A DNA stretch of 64,000 bases, taken from positions 2,573,501-2,637,500 of the forward strand of contig NZ_CP046176.1 of the NCBI RefSeq assembly GCF_013009555.1, given 5' to 3'. This DNA comes from Phocaeicola dorei. Lineage in GTDB: Bacteria > Bacteroidota > Bacteroidia > Bacteroidales > Bacteroidaceae. Every line of letters starts with the position of its first letter. The stretch's first letter is position 1. A model generated the notes under the pieces. The model made no database searches and was not told the origin of the DNA. It saw only the letters and a list, made by a program, of their open reading frames with translations. A program made the translations under genes and the position numbers. This document shows positions 37,278 to 47,352 of the stretch, piece after piece.

Positions 37278-38465
37278 ATGGGATTATTACAAGACAAGTT
37301 AAGTAAATTCAGATTGCCTCAACTATACATGGAAAGAGGCGTTTACCCTTATTTTCGTGAGATAGACAGCCATCAGGATACAGAGGTTATCATGGATGGT
37401 AAAAAGGTGCTGATGTTTGGCTCCAACTCATATATGGGGTTAACCTACGATGAACGGATTATCGAAGCAGCTATTGCTGCAACCCGTAAATATGGTACAG
37501 GTTGTGCAGGTTCACGCTTCTTGAATGGTACGCTTGATCTGCACGTTCAGTTAGAAAAGGAATTGGCGGAATTCGTAGGGAAAGATGATGCATTGGTTTA
37601 TTCTACCGGTTTTACTGTAAATGAAGGTGTGGTATCTTGCCTGACAGACCGCAATGACTACATTATCTGCGATGACCGTGATCATGCTTCCATCGTAGAC
37701 GGACGTCGTCTTTCTTTCTCCACCCAGTTGAAATACAAGCACAATGATATGGAAGCCCTTGAGAAAGAACTTCAGAAGTGTAAACCGGAATCTGTGAAAC
37801 TGATTGTGGTGGATGGGGTTTTCTCTATGGAAGGTGATTTGGCTAACTTGCCTGAGATTGTTCGTTTGAAAGACAAATACAATGCAAGTATCATGGTGGA
37901 TGAAGCACATGGCTTGGGTGTGTTCGGTCGTGACGGGCGAGGAGTCTGCGATCACTTCGGACTGACAGATCAGGTAGATGTTATTATGGGTACATTCTCA
38001 AAGTCACTGGCTTCTATCGGTGGTTTTGTTGCTGCGGATAAAGATACAATCAACTGGTTGCGTCACAACTCACGCTCATATATATTCTCTGCAAGTAATA
38101 CTCCTGCTGCAACAGCTGCTGCACGTGCTGCACTTCATATCCTTAAGAGTGAGCCCGAACGTCGTGAGAATTTGTGGAAGATTACAAATTATGCTTTGGA
38201 TTGTTTCCGTCAGGCCGGTTTTGAAATCGGTGATACTGAAAGTCCGATCATTCCACTTTATGTTCGTGATACGGACAAGACATTCGAAGTGACTAAGCTG
38301 GCATTTGACGAGGGTATATTTATTAATCCTGTTATTCCACCAGCTTGTGCACCACAAGATACTTTGGTGCGTGTTGCTTTGATGGCTACTCATACAAAGG
38401 AACAAGTTGACTATGCTGTGGATAAACTGACCAAGTGCTTTAAGAAGTTGGAAATCATAAAATAA
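37278..38465 (+). CDS. spt: Serine palmitoyltransferase
   Basis: An alpha-oxoamine synthase of 395 residues. PLP-binding lysine K242 in GTFSKSLASIGGF, VDEAHGLGVFG upstream, and GCAGSRFLNGTLDLH near 75, all typical. The N-terminal KLSKFRLPQLY and the GVYPYFREIDS segment fit Bacteroides serine palmitoyltransferase rather than KBL or BioF. It condenses serine with palmitoyl-CoA to 3-ketosphinganine, the first step of the sphingolipid pathway. Monocistronic, with a strong terminator. Confidence 0.93.
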   Translation: MGLLQDKLSKFRLPQLYMERGVYPYFREIDSHQDTEVIMDGKKVLMFGSNSYMGLTYDERIIEAAIAATRKYGTGCAGSRFLNGTLDLHVQLEKELAEFVGKDDALVYSTGFTVNEGVVSCLTDRNDYIICDDRDHASIVDGRRLSFSTQLKYKHNDMEALEKELQKCKPESVKLIVVDGVFSMEGDLANLPEIVRLKDKYNASIMVDEAHGLGVFGRDGRGVCDHFGLTDQVDVIMGTFSKSLASIGGFVAADKDTINWLRHNSRSYIFSASNTPAATAAARAALHILKSEPERRENLWKITNYALDCFRQAGFEIGDTESPIIPLYVRDTDKTFEVTKLAFDEGIFINPVIPPACAPQDTLVRVALMATHTKEQVDYAVDKLTKCFKKLEIIK

Positions 38466-38471
38466 GATATC

Positions 38472-38504
38472 ACAGGTTGCCTTTGTAAAGGCAACCTGTT
38501 TTTT
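38472..38504 (+). terminator. Terminator of the spt gene
   Basis: Perfect 13-bp stem ACAGGTTGCCTTT / AAAGGCAACCTGT, 2-base loop, then a T-run. Confidence 0.93.
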
Positions 38505-38551
38505 ATTATGTATTATTGTCTATCTTTGTATCCGTTTTACTTGAAAAGGAC

Positions 38552-39439
38552 ATGAATCGGATAAAAGGTATTCTATATGCAGCAGTGTCTTCTGCGACTT
38601 TCGGATTGGCACCGTTTTTTTCCATAAGCTTGTTGGCTATTGGATATTCTTCTTTTGAAGTGCTGACTTATCGTTGGGGAGTTGCTACAGTTGTCTTGCT
38701 TGTTTTTGCTTTTCTTACCAAATGTGATTTTCATATAGGGTATAAAAATTTTAAAACAATTTTCGGACTGAGCTTGCTGCGTGCGCTTACTTCGTTCAGT
38801 CTTGTCATAGCTTATCAGAATATTGCAAGTGGTGTTGCTTCTATTATCCATTTTATGTATCCGCTGGCTGTTGCAGTAACAATGGCCGTTTTCTTTAGAG
38901 AAAAGAAGTCTATTGTGACTTTCGCTGCTATCGTTTTATCATTAGTAGGAGCATCTTTCTTATCTTCCGGAAATATAGAATATAATGGTGGAAATAGAAT
39001 GGTGGGATTGATAGCGGCCTGCATATCGGTTTTCTCTTATGCCGGTTATATAATAGGTATAAGAAAAACTAGAGCAGTGGAAGTTAATTCTACGGTATTA
39101 ACTTGTTATGTGATGGGGTTGGGAGCCTTGCTCTTTTTGCTGGGAGGACTTTTCTATGATAAGGGGGTCCGTTGGGAAACCAATGTAATCACTTGGCTCT
39201 ATATTGGGGGACTGGCACTTCCTGCAACTGCGATCTCTAATATCACGTTGGTGAAGGCTGTAAAATTGGCAGGACCGACGTTGACTTCTTTATTGGGTGC
39301 ATTGGAACCTCTTACGGCAGTCCTGGTAGGGGTATTTGTATTCAATGAACTCTTTACTACATACAGTGCTTTGGGCATAATCCTTGTTGTGATTTCTGTA
39401 AGTTTGGTGCTTTTTCAGCAAAAAAGAACATATACATAG
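38552..39439 (+). CDS. EamA-family (DMT superfamily) transporter
   Basis: A protein of 295 residues with ten hydrophobic segments in two homologous halves, the EamA/RhaT layout. Substrate unknown; family members export metabolites or amino acids. The ATG at 38552 (AAAAGGA upstream) is chosen over an in-frame TTG at 38516. A -7 TATCTTTG sits at 38521-38528. It converges on the ABC operon with a 7-base gap and no visible terminator. Confidence 0.88.
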   Translation: MNRIKGILYAAVSSATFGLAPFFSISLLAIGYSSFEVLTYRWGVATVVLLVFAFLTKCDFHIGYKNFKTIFGLSLLRALTSFSLVIAYQNIASGVASIIHFMYPLAVAVTMAVFFREKKSIVTFAAIVLSLVGASFLSSGNIEYNGGNRMVGLIAACISVFSYAGYIIGIRKTRAVEVNSTVLTCYVMGLGALLFLLGGLFYDKGVRWETNVITWLYIGGLALPATAISNITLVKAVKLAGPTLTSLLGALEPLTAVLVGVFVFNELFTTYSALGIILVVISVSLVLFQQKRTYT

Positions 39440-39446
39440 ACGTTTG

Positions 39447-41798
39447 CTATTCAGTTTTCAGGCTGTTTACCGGATTAGTGCGTGCACTAAGATAACTATG
39501 TATTGTTATCGTAATGGTTGTAATTACCAATACAATAAGAATAGGAGTCAGGAAATTCCATTGTGTGGCTGAAATTCGATAAGCAAATTGCTCCAGCCAA
39601 TGTTGCATTAATAACCACGTTATCGGAATAGCGATGATGTATGCTACTAGTATTTGCCATAGAAAAGAACGGTTTAGTAACCATACTATTTCCCAATTGG
39701 AAGCACCATGCACTTTACGGATTGCAATTTCACGGGTACGATGACGTACAGCGTACCATGAAATACCGAACAGGCCAAAACAGGTCAGGGCCAATGCAAT
39801 AAATGAGTAGCTGATAAGGATTCGGGAGAGTATAATTACTTTGTTATTACGCAACATAAATTCTTTATGCATATCTACATATTTGAAACCTCTGTCACCA
39901 TTCATTTCCTTCCATAATTTTTCAATAGATACCAATGTTTCTTTATAATATTCAGGAATGAGTTTCATTTGTATGAATGTTCCTTTCTGAATTAAATCCT
40001 GTTCTGTTCCAATAGATATTTGTTGACCACCGATTTCTTCTTCCAGGGAGTTAAATGGGAAATTCTTGAAAATACCTGCAATAATACTTAATGAATCCGA
40101 GAATCCATCAAATTCATTTAGTTTATGACCTATGTGGGAAACATCTATGTTCAGCAGACGCGCAAGGTTTTCATTGATAAAAGCCGGATGAGTATATTCC
40201 CGACAGGCTTGGGAGGGAGATACTCCGGCAATTTGTCGGATATGCATGGTTTGGAAGAAAGCTGTGTCAGTAGGGATGTGTGCTATAAAATTATGTTGGA
40301 TACTACCGTCTGTTTGTCGGATAGGAAGCTCACGAAGCCAACAGTAAAGTACAGAACTCATGGAAAGACTTATAGACTCTATCCCATCCATTTGTTTCAG
40401 TTCCTGATAGAGCGGAAACAGAGGAAGGGTGCCATTTCCTATTTCTATTGTATTTTCGTAATGGTATGCACGGGATTTGATTAGATTCATTTGTTTTTGT
40501 GTAAGAGTGGTTGCATACACTAACCCGATTGAAAATATAAACTGGATGGTAACAAGCAACCATATAAATTGTTGCTTTTTCCTTCCTGTATAAGTTTGCC
40601 GATACTTGCTCAAAGTCTGTTGAGAGAGTTTATGGCTGATATACAGACCGGGAATGACAGCCATGAAGAAAATGAAGGATAAAAGTAAAGGTAGAACTTG
40701 CCAGCTGAAAAAGAAAGAGAAGAAGAGGTGGGTAGACAACAGATCATTAAACCACGGCAGCATGTCATTAATAAGCAATAATGATAACAGGAATGCAAAT
40801 AAAACGGTAAGTGCTGCATCAAGAAATAACTGACTGCGGATTTCTTTTGATTTTGCTCCCATCAATTTCTCTATATGTATCATTTTAAGTTGCTGCATGA
40901 TACGTGAGAGAGTCAGATTTGTATAGTTGAAACAAGCGATGATAAGTACAAGCAGGGCTGAAATCAGACTGATATATAGTAATAATACGTCACAGTGTTG
41001 GAAGAAAGCCAACTGTTGCTGCTTACTGTCTTTTCCAGTATTAAAGTATAGTTCTTTTATCGGATCAATATAATATTGTGAATCCGGTACTAAAGTTGGA
41101 ATCTTGTCTTTTTTAATTTTTTCCTGTAAAGCTAAGGGAGATGCACCTGGTTGTAGTTTTAATAATACGGGACCTCCCCATGATTTGTCGGATAGTCCTG
41201 TCAGCAAATCAAAATGCAGAAAAGATTGTGGACGATCTTCTAATATAGCTGCTACTTTATAACTTTTACTTTGTCCTTCTTCGTTGATTATTTCCAGGAT
41301 TTCTCCAATTCCGGAATGATTTCCGAAAAGTCGGTGAGCAAATCTTTTGTTTACAGCAACTTTGTCCGGGGTCGTGAGGACTTCTTCCAGGCTGCCTTCT
41401 AAAGTTGTATAAGGGAAAAATTGATTTAAAGTAGAGTCGGCACTGATAAAAAGAAACTGTTTGATATCTGTTCCATTATATTTGCAAAGATTACCAGACA
41501 TTCCGTTCACATGCAGAATATCTGTAATTTCAGCATATTTTTCTTTTATCTGTGTGGCTGCGTCTGAGGTAGAGTAGGCTACTTTAATACCTTCTTCCAT
41601 TGGAGAGTCTTGACGTAATAGATAAATGAGGTTACGGTCGGTATTATATTTTTCCACATTATATTCATGGATAAAAAAAGTCATAAGCAGATTGGTGCAT
41701 CCTAATCCAGCTGTAAGACTGAATAGTGAAATCAGAAAAAAAAGTTTGTTCCGCCACCAGTTGCGGACAATAAGTTTGATGTTTAAGAAGATGTTCAT
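39447..41798 (-). CDS. FtsX-type ABC permease (fifth, distal)
   Basis: A protein of 783 residues. It has a MacB-like periplasmic domain plus FtsX membrane domain, present twice: membrane segments near 18-40, 275-300, 330-350, 365-390, 415-435, 665-690, 715-740 and 755-775. The REIAIRKVHGAS motif near 700 is the conserved coupling segment in these permeases, and it ends NPVNSLKTE. It follows the ATPase gene and is the last gene of the operon. Such permeases, with one shared ATPase, move peptides, lipids or drugs across the envelope rather than importing nutrients; the substrate here is unknown. Confidence 0.9.
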   Translation of the reverse strand: MNIFLNIKLIVRNWWRNKLFFLISLFSLTAGLGCTNLLMTFFIHEYNVEKYNTDRNLIYLLRQDSPMEEGIKVAYSTSDAATQIKEKYAEITDILHVNGMSGNLCKYNGTDIKQFLFISADSTLNQFFPYTTLEGSLEEVLTTPDKVAVNKRFAHRLFGNHSGIGEILEIINEEGQSKSYKVAAILEDRPQSFLHFDLLTGLSDKSWGGPVLLKLQPGASPLALQEKIKKDKIPTLVPDSQYYIDPIKELYFNTGKDSKQQQLAFFQHCDVLLLYISLISALLVLIIACFNYTNLTLSRIMQQLKMIHIEKLMGAKSKEIRSQLFLDAALTVLFAFLLSLLLINDMLPWFNDLLSTHLFFSFFFSWQVLPLLLSFIFFMAVIPGLYISHKLSQQTLSKYRQTYTGRKKQQFIWLLVTIQFIFSIGLVYATTLTQKQMNLIKSRAYHYENTIEIGNGTLPLFPLYQELKQMDGIESISLSMSSVLYCWLRELPIRQTDGSIQHNFIAHIPTDTAFFQTMHIRQIAGVSPSQACREYTHPAFINENLARLLNIDVSHIGHKLNEFDGFSDSLSIIAGIFKNFPFNSLEEEIGGQQISIGTEQDLIQKGTFIQMKLIPEYYKETLVSIEKLWKEMNGDRGFKYVDMHKEFMLRNNKVIILSRILISYSFIALALTCFGLFGISWYAVRHRTREIAIRKVHGASNWEIVWLLNRSFLWQILVAYIIAIPITWLLMQHWLEQFAYRISATQWNFLTPILIVLVITTITITIHSYLSARTNPVNSLKTE

Positions 41799-41817
41799 TG
41801 TTATAATATCCTTTTGT

Positions 41818-41850
41818 TATCATTGAGGTGGTTAAACCACCTCAATGATA
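41818..41850. other. Perfect intra-operon hairpin
   Basis: TATCATTGAGGTGGTT and its exact inverse (16 bp arms, 1-base centre) lie between the ATPase gene and the last permease gene. No T-tract follows on the minus strand, so it is more likely an mRNA-stability or processing element, or a binding site, than a terminator. Confidence 0.7.
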
Positions 41851-41857
41851 AATTAAT

Positions 41858-42532
41858 TTATATTTTTATTTCATTCACCACCTGTCCGTCAAACAAATTA
41901 ATGGTTCTTCCTGCATAGCCGGAATCGTGTTGGGAGTGGGTAACCATAACAATTGTTGTTCCTTCTTTATTCAGCTCGGTCAAAAGTTCCATTACTTCCT
42001 TGCCGTTCTTGGAATCCAGATTACCGGTAGGCTCATCTGCTAGAATCAGTTTCGGATTTGCTACTACAGCACGGGCTATTGCAACACGTTGTTGCTGTCC
42101 GCCAGATAGTTGTTGTGGGAAATGTTTTACTCGATGAGCAATAGCCATACGGTTCATGGCATCTTCTACCCGACGTTTGCGTTCTGTCGCCGGAATTCCC
42201 ATATACAATAAGGGTAATTCGATATTTTCGAATACATTTAATTCATCAATCAGGTTAAAGCTCTGGAACACGAATCCGATGACTCCTTTACGTAAATTGG
42301 TGCGTTGTGCTTCGGTAAATTTGGAAACGTCTGTTCCGTTCAGTTCGTAAGTGCCTCCCGTAGGATTGTCCAAAAGGCCGAGGATATTCAGCAGGGTGGA
42401 CTTTCCACAACCGGATGGTCCCATGATGGCTACAAATTCGCCTGCTTTAATTTCTAGATTGACATTGTTCAATGCCCATGTTTCGACTTCTTCTGTTTTG
42501 AAGATTTTCTGCAAGTTTACTGTTTTGATCAT
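41858..42532 (-). CDS. ABC transporter ATPase (LolD/MacB type)
   Basis: A protein of 224 residues with Walker A GPSGCGKST (about 38), the signature LSGGQQQRVAIARA (about 140), Walker B LILADEPTGNLD and a later switch histidine (VTHSQH). The sequence is of the MacB/LolD/FtsE class that partners FtsX-type permeases. It is the only ATPase among five permease genes, so it probably serves all of them. It lies 18 bases downstream of the third intact permease gene. Confidence 0.95.
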   Translation of the reverse strand: MIKTVNLQKIFKTEEVETWALNNVNLEIKAGEFVAIMGPSGCGKSTLLNILGLLDNPTGGTYELNGTDVSKFTEAQRTNLRKGVIGFVFQSFNLIDELNVFENIELPLLYMGIPATERKRRVEDAMNRMAIAHRVKHFPQQLSGGQQQRVAIARAVVANPKLILADEPTGNLDSKNGKEVMELLTELNKEGTTIVMVTHSQHDSGYAGRTINLFDGQVVNEIKI

Positions 42533-42550
42533 AATCTTATATTTTAAAAG

Positions 42551-44914
42551 TTATTCGTTTTTGATTACTTCTGCAGGATTCTCGTTGGCTGCTTTCCATA
42601 CCCGCCAACTGATTCCTGCTATGACTGTCAGAGCCAGCCCTATAAGAATAAGGATGAATGGTAATGGACTGATACTGACCTGCCGGACATAGTTTAATAT
42701 CCATTGCTTGATAATGACGTATGTGATTGGAAAAGCGAACAGTGCAGCAATACAAAGCATGATTAGATATTCCCGGAAAAACAGGTATAGAATGCTCCAT
42801 ACTGTGGCTCCATTTACTTTACGTATTGCAATTTCTTTACGACGTTGTTCGCAAGTAAGTGTTACTAAAGAATAAATGCCGAACATGGCGGTAAGAATAC
42901 ATACTAAAGACGCGAAACTAAGCAGCCGGGTCAGCATTTCTTCGGAACGCAGGTAATTATTATATACTTCTTCTTCACTGTTCAGACGCAAGATATTCTC
43001 AGGAGAACATTCGGTCTGGTAAAGGTGTTCAAGGGCTTTACGACATTCATTCCACGTTCCTTCTTTATATTTGAATAAGATACCGGCAGAACGCTGCATT
43101 AATCCCATTTGTTCTCCAACCAGAAAGCCTGTATGGGGAATGGGTAAAGTCGGTGCTCCATAATGGCAATCCTTCACTACGCCGACAATTGTATAGGTAA
43201 TGTATGATTGTATAATATGTTTGCCGATGGCTTCTTGTGGGCTCCATCCCATTCGGCGCGCCAGTGATTCATTGATAATGATGTCTTCATAAGTAGATAG
43301 GTCATCAAGCCATTCACCGGCTAATAAGGTGATATCGTAAAAACGGAAAAAATCTTCTTTCCCTAAAAATAACTTAACCGGAACTGGCGTATCAATAGGA
43401 ATATCCAGTCCCTCCCAATTGTCAAATTGTCCGATAGCTGTCAGTTGTGATACTATGGGGTAATAGTCAGGTTGCATAACTTCGGTTATCATGGGAAGTT
43501 CTTTTATTTTTCTTATTAAAGGAGTATAATCCATGTCTCCCATAACAGAGAAGCTGCCCCGATTCTTAATTTTCAATCCTAAATCGCGGTGACGCAGGTA
43601 ATCCAATTGTTGGTTTATCAACACGGTACATCCTATAAAAGACAAACAGACAAACAATTGAAGAACTATACTTCCTCTACGTAACTGTGTACCGGTACTC
43701 CTTCCGGTATTGTAACGCAAAGAGAGGTGTAGGGAACGATGATATAGTATATATAAAAGTCCGATAATGGCAGTCAATATAATTAGGGAGATCAAACCGA
43801 TGAAAAGAAAGGCTTCTCCGTATAAAGAGGATTTTGCTGTATCAATTCCTGTAAGTTCTATGAAAGATGGAAAGCATATTTCTATCAGCAGAAATCCGGT
43901 AGTAACTGCACACGCCAACAGAAGCAAAAATTCCACAGTTAAGAGAGAAACAAGCGAGCGGATGTTGGCACCGTGTATCATTCGCAGTGCCATTTCCCGT
44001 TGACGGACTCTCATGCGGTTAATAAATAAGGTGAGATAATTGATTAACGCACACGTTATGATTAATATACCGGCTATTGAAAAATAGATGATATACTGAA
44101 AAGTTATTCCAGCTTCTTTATCATCTCGGAAATCTTTTGCATAATGTAGTTTGGAAAGCGGAGTAAGTATAATCCGTTCAATGCCGGTTTTTCTGATCGA
44201 TGTCACTTGTTTCAGTTCGGCAGGCAGGTTGGCATTGATTTTTGATTCTAATTCTTCAATGTCTGTATCCGGCTTTACCTTAATCAGTATGCTCCAAGTG
44301 ATATACCACCAGGTTTTTCCCAATTCTGGGTTGCCTATAAAGTCAAAAGGAAAATTGGTATGTCTGTTTTCAGCTTGGACAATGGCACAAATTTTTTTGG
44401 TACGTCTGAGCATTTTCACCTCTTTTCCTATCGGGTCTTCCGTTCTGAACCATTTTTTTGCAGCTTCTTCAGTGATTGCTATTTCGGCATTATCTTTGGG
44501 GAGCATAAAGTTACGGTTTCCCTTAATAATCCGGATATCCATCAGATTCATCCATGCACTGTCTGCTGATGAAAAAACGGCATCCTGATATTTGTCATTC
44601 ACGCTGATTCGTTCAGAAATGAGATGAAAGGGGGCGGCAACTGCTATATCCGGAAAGTGCTGGGCCAAATAAGCGGCTAAAGAATAGGGAACTCGTGTTG
44701 AAATTTTCCCTTCCGTATATTCGTCATTAGTGCGTACCATATAGATACGGTCGGCATCCTGGCGGAAATGGTCGTATGTCATTTCATAATGTATCCAGTA
44801 AAGGGATAATGAAAAACAGACAAATCCTACAGCCAGTCCTAGAATACTGACTGCCGATTGGACTTTGTACTTTACTAAGTTCCTGATTGCTATTTTCAGA
44901 CAATGTTTTATCAT
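42551..44914 (-). CDS. FtsX-type ABC permease (fourth)
   Basis: A protein of 787 residues with the same double MacB/FtsX layout as its neighbours. Coupling motif REMALRMIHGAN near 300 and KEIAIRKVNGAT near 700; C-terminus NPAEVIKNE. It is 18 bases upstream of the next permease and 18 bases from the ATPase, so one transcript. Membrane segments are near 20-40, 275-300, 320-345, 370-390, 420-440, 670-690, 720-745 and 755-775. Confidence 0.9.
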   Translation of the reverse strand: MIKHCLKIAIRNLVKYKVQSAVSILGLAVGFVCFSLSLYWIHYEMTYDHFRQDADRIYMVRTNDEYTEGKISTRVPYSLAAYLAQHFPDIAVAAPFHLISERISVNDKYQDAVFSSADSAWMNLMDIRIIKGNRNFMLPKDNAEIAITEEAAKKWFRTEDPIGKEVKMLRRTKKICAIVQAENRHTNFPFDFIGNPELGKTWWYITWSILIKVKPDTDIEELESKINANLPAELKQVTSIRKTGIERIILTPLSKLHYAKDFRDDKEAGITFQYIIYFSIAGILIITCALINYLTLFINRMRVRQREMALRMIHGANIRSLVSLLTVEFLLLLACAVTTGFLLIEICFPSFIELTGIDTAKSSLYGEAFLFIGLISLIILTAIIGLLYILYHRSLHLSLRYNTGRSTGTQLRRGSIVLQLFVCLSFIGCTVLINQQLDYLRHRDLGLKIKNRGSFSVMGDMDYTPLIRKIKELPMITEVMQPDYYPIVSQLTAIGQFDNWEGLDIPIDTPVPVKLFLGKEDFFRFYDITLLAGEWLDDLSTYEDIIINESLARRMGWSPQEAIGKHIIQSYITYTIVGVVKDCHYGAPTLPIPHTGFLVGEQMGLMQRSAGILFKYKEGTWNECRKALEHLYQTECSPENILRLNSEEEVYNNYLRSEEMLTRLLSFASLVCILTAMFGIYSLVTLTCEQRRKEIAIRKVNGATVWSILYLFFREYLIMLCIAALFAFPITYVIIKQWILNYVRQVSISPLPFILILIGLALTVIAGISWRVWKAANENPAEVIKNE

Positions 44915-44932
44915 AGTTGAATCTATTTCTTA

Positions 44933-47332
44933 TCATTCGTTCTTGATTACTTCTGCCGGATTAATTCGTGCTATTCTCAGAATACGGAATAATACCGTGA
45001 GGGCCGTAATAAATGTTATTCCGATGAAAATTCCTGCCCAATATATGATACCGTCATTAAAGAATACAATATATGCTTTTTTCCACATTTGTATGACTAT
45101 ATAAATTAATGGAAATGCAATAACTGCGGAAACAGTCAGCAGTCTTATATAAAGGCGGGCAAACAATAAAATAATCTGTTTCAATCCTGCTCCATTTACC
45201 TTCCGGATAGCTACTTCCTTTTGTCTGCGTTCCGTATCCAATGTGATGGTCGAATAAACCCCCAACAAGGTAATGAGCAGGCTGACGATAGAAAAGAACA
45301 GGATAATCCCTTTCAATTTATTTTCTGTTGCTTGTGCTTCATATATATCCTCCTGCAATGTAGTGACTTGAGGGTGAATACTTTCCGGAAGTGTTTCTTG
45401 CAATGTTTTTTCTATCATTTTTTTTATTTCAGCCGTTTTCCCCGGCTCGCATTTCAGATAGCAATGACCTACATAATAATTGAAGTCGCTGGGTAAGAAT
45501 ACAAATCCAGGACTTTGATTATATACATTGGCGATAAAATCGCCACATATACCGCAAATGGTATAGCTTTCCGAGTAATTGTATAAAATAGTTCCTAACG
45601 GATCTTTTTTCTGGCGTTCCGCCCATGTTTTGTCTACTACCAAATCCTCTTTGGCTTTTAATGTGTGTCCCGATAGTAAAGGTATGTTCATGAATTGGAA
45701 GAAGTTAGTGGAAACATTCATGACATTTACTTCAAAACTGCTTTCCGGGTTACCTTTTTCCATTTGCATCCCAGTACCTGATATACCTTTCAGATAACTG
45801 ATGTCTGCCAATAATTTGTCTTGTACACCGGAAAATTTGGATATACGTTCTATTAAAGCCAGTTTCTCTTCATTCTTCATAAACATATAATCTATGGAGA
45901 AACTTAGTATATTGGCTTTTTCTTTTTCAGTCAATGTGTTGAATAGGGTAGATTCCGTTTTTTCCGCTTGCATATAAAGAGCTACGGTAAATGCGACGAA
46001 AATCCAGCATATAAAAAATTGGATACCTAACAGTATATTTCGCATTCCATGTTTATGACGTTTTATCTCACTGCCATGAATCTCTGTCTGGATAGATGTG
46101 TAATGTATGCGCAATACAGTTATAAAGCATAATATCATACATAAAAATAAGATGAATATCATATACTCTGTGGTCTGTATAAACAAGAGGTTCTTTTCAA
46201 TGATAAGAACATAATTAAATAAATTGAAATTCAAATAGGGGCTGATTATTTCAATCAAGCAGAACGTAAACAAGAAAGCGATGAATGCAATGATGACAGA
46301 CTGGACAAAGAGTTGGTAAAAAAGTCGCTGGTTTCCACTGCCCATAACTTTGCGTATCCCGTATTCACGGTTACGATTCAAGAAAGTTCCCATAAGAAAA
46401 TGGAAGAAATTAAGAAGTCCGGTCAGTAAGATCAGCAGGCCTACTATCATGGTTATTCCTGCAAAATAAGGAGCGATGGACTTATCCCAAAATTTCTCTC
46501 CAAAGGGTGAGGCGGTTATAGCTGTTTCTTCGTCATACATGTAGTGCTTCATATTTATGGAGCGAAAACGGGCTTCTAATTTTCGGGCTGTTTTACCTGG
46601 ACGTAGCAGAGCAAAACCAAAACCTCCGGTCATATTATCACGACCGTTGAATTGCAATGTTCCTTCACTGTCATTCAAAGTTAGCATATCCAGTTTCTCA
46701 AGAAAACTCAGGCTGGTATTCAGGGGAATATCTTCTATCACGGCCTGAATGGTATAGGTTATGCCTCCAGTACGAGGAGTGGTATCCGGTGCTGTAAAAA
46801 GACGTTGTGTCAATATCATACGTTTGCCTATGGGATTTTCTGACTCACCGAAAATCTTTTTTGCTAAAGAGCGGGTCAGTATAATGGCATTGGGGGTGTT
46901 GGAGGCTACTTCCCATGATCCCTGTAGTATTTGGGGAGTGAATACTTTCCTAAAAAGAGAGTCTACTTCCATTGTCATCAAATGATCGTATGGTAATTCT
47001 TTCCCTTCTTTTATCTCTACGTTGTAACTCCGCTCTCGGGGATAAACGGTAAAGGTAAAATCTTGAACCTCATCGAATCTAAGTTTACGCAATTCTTCAA
47101 TCGTTGTTGCCGGAATACCAGAATACAAATCTCCCCGTGTTGTACATAAATTTATGTCTGCTATGCGTTCCTTATTGGAAAAGCAAGAATCTACTTCGCT
47201 GATGAACCGGCTACAATAAAGACAGATACTAAAACATAATATCCCGACAGATAGCCCTACGATAGATATCAGATTTTGTATCTTATATTTTAATAAGTGG
47301 CGCATTGCCATTTTTATATAATGCCTTAACAT
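44933..47332 (-). CDS. FtsX-type ABC permease (third)
   Basis: A protein of 799 residues, same family, with REYGIRKVMGSG (about 310) and KEVAIRKVNGAG (about 705) coupling motifs and C-terminus NPAEVIKNE. The first extracytoplasmic region (about 45-280) differs strongly from the other permeases, as expected if it sets specificity. It is separated from the next upstream permease gene by 20 bases. Confidence 0.9.
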   Translation of the reverse strand: MLRHYIKMAMRHLLKYKIQNLISIVGLSVGILCFSICLYCSRFISEVDSCFSNKERIADINLCTTRGDLYSGIPATTIEELRKLRFDEVQDFTFTVYPRERSYNVEIKEGKELPYDHLMTMEVDSLFRKVFTPQILQGSWEVASNTPNAIILTRSLAKKIFGESENPIGKRMILTQRLFTAPDTTPRTGGITYTIQAVIEDIPLNTSLSFLEKLDMLTLNDSEGTLQFNGRDNMTGGFGFALLRPGKTARKLEARFRSINMKHYMYDEETAITASPFGEKFWDKSIAPYFAGITMIVGLLILLTGLLNFFHFLMGTFLNRNREYGIRKVMGSGNQRLFYQLFVQSVIIAFIAFLFTFCLIEIISPYLNFNLFNYVLIIEKNLLFIQTTEYMIFILFLCMILCFITVLRIHYTSIQTEIHGSEIKRHKHGMRNILLGIQFFICWIFVAFTVALYMQAEKTESTLFNTLTEKEKANILSFSIDYMFMKNEEKLALIERISKFSGVQDKLLADISYLKGISGTGMQMEKGNPESSFEVNVMNVSTNFFQFMNIPLLSGHTLKAKEDLVVDKTWAERQKKDPLGTILYNYSESYTICGICGDFIANVYNQSPGFVFLPSDFNYYVGHCYLKCEPGKTAEIKKMIEKTLQETLPESIHPQVTTLQEDIYEAQATENKLKGIILFFSIVSLLITLLGVYSTITLDTERRQKEVAIRKVNGAGLKQIILLFARLYIRLLTVSAVIAFPLIYIVIQMWKKAYIVFFNDGIIYWAGIFIGITFITALTVLFRILRIARINPAEVIKNE

Positions 47333-47352
47333 ATTTCCGTTGTTTTATAAAA

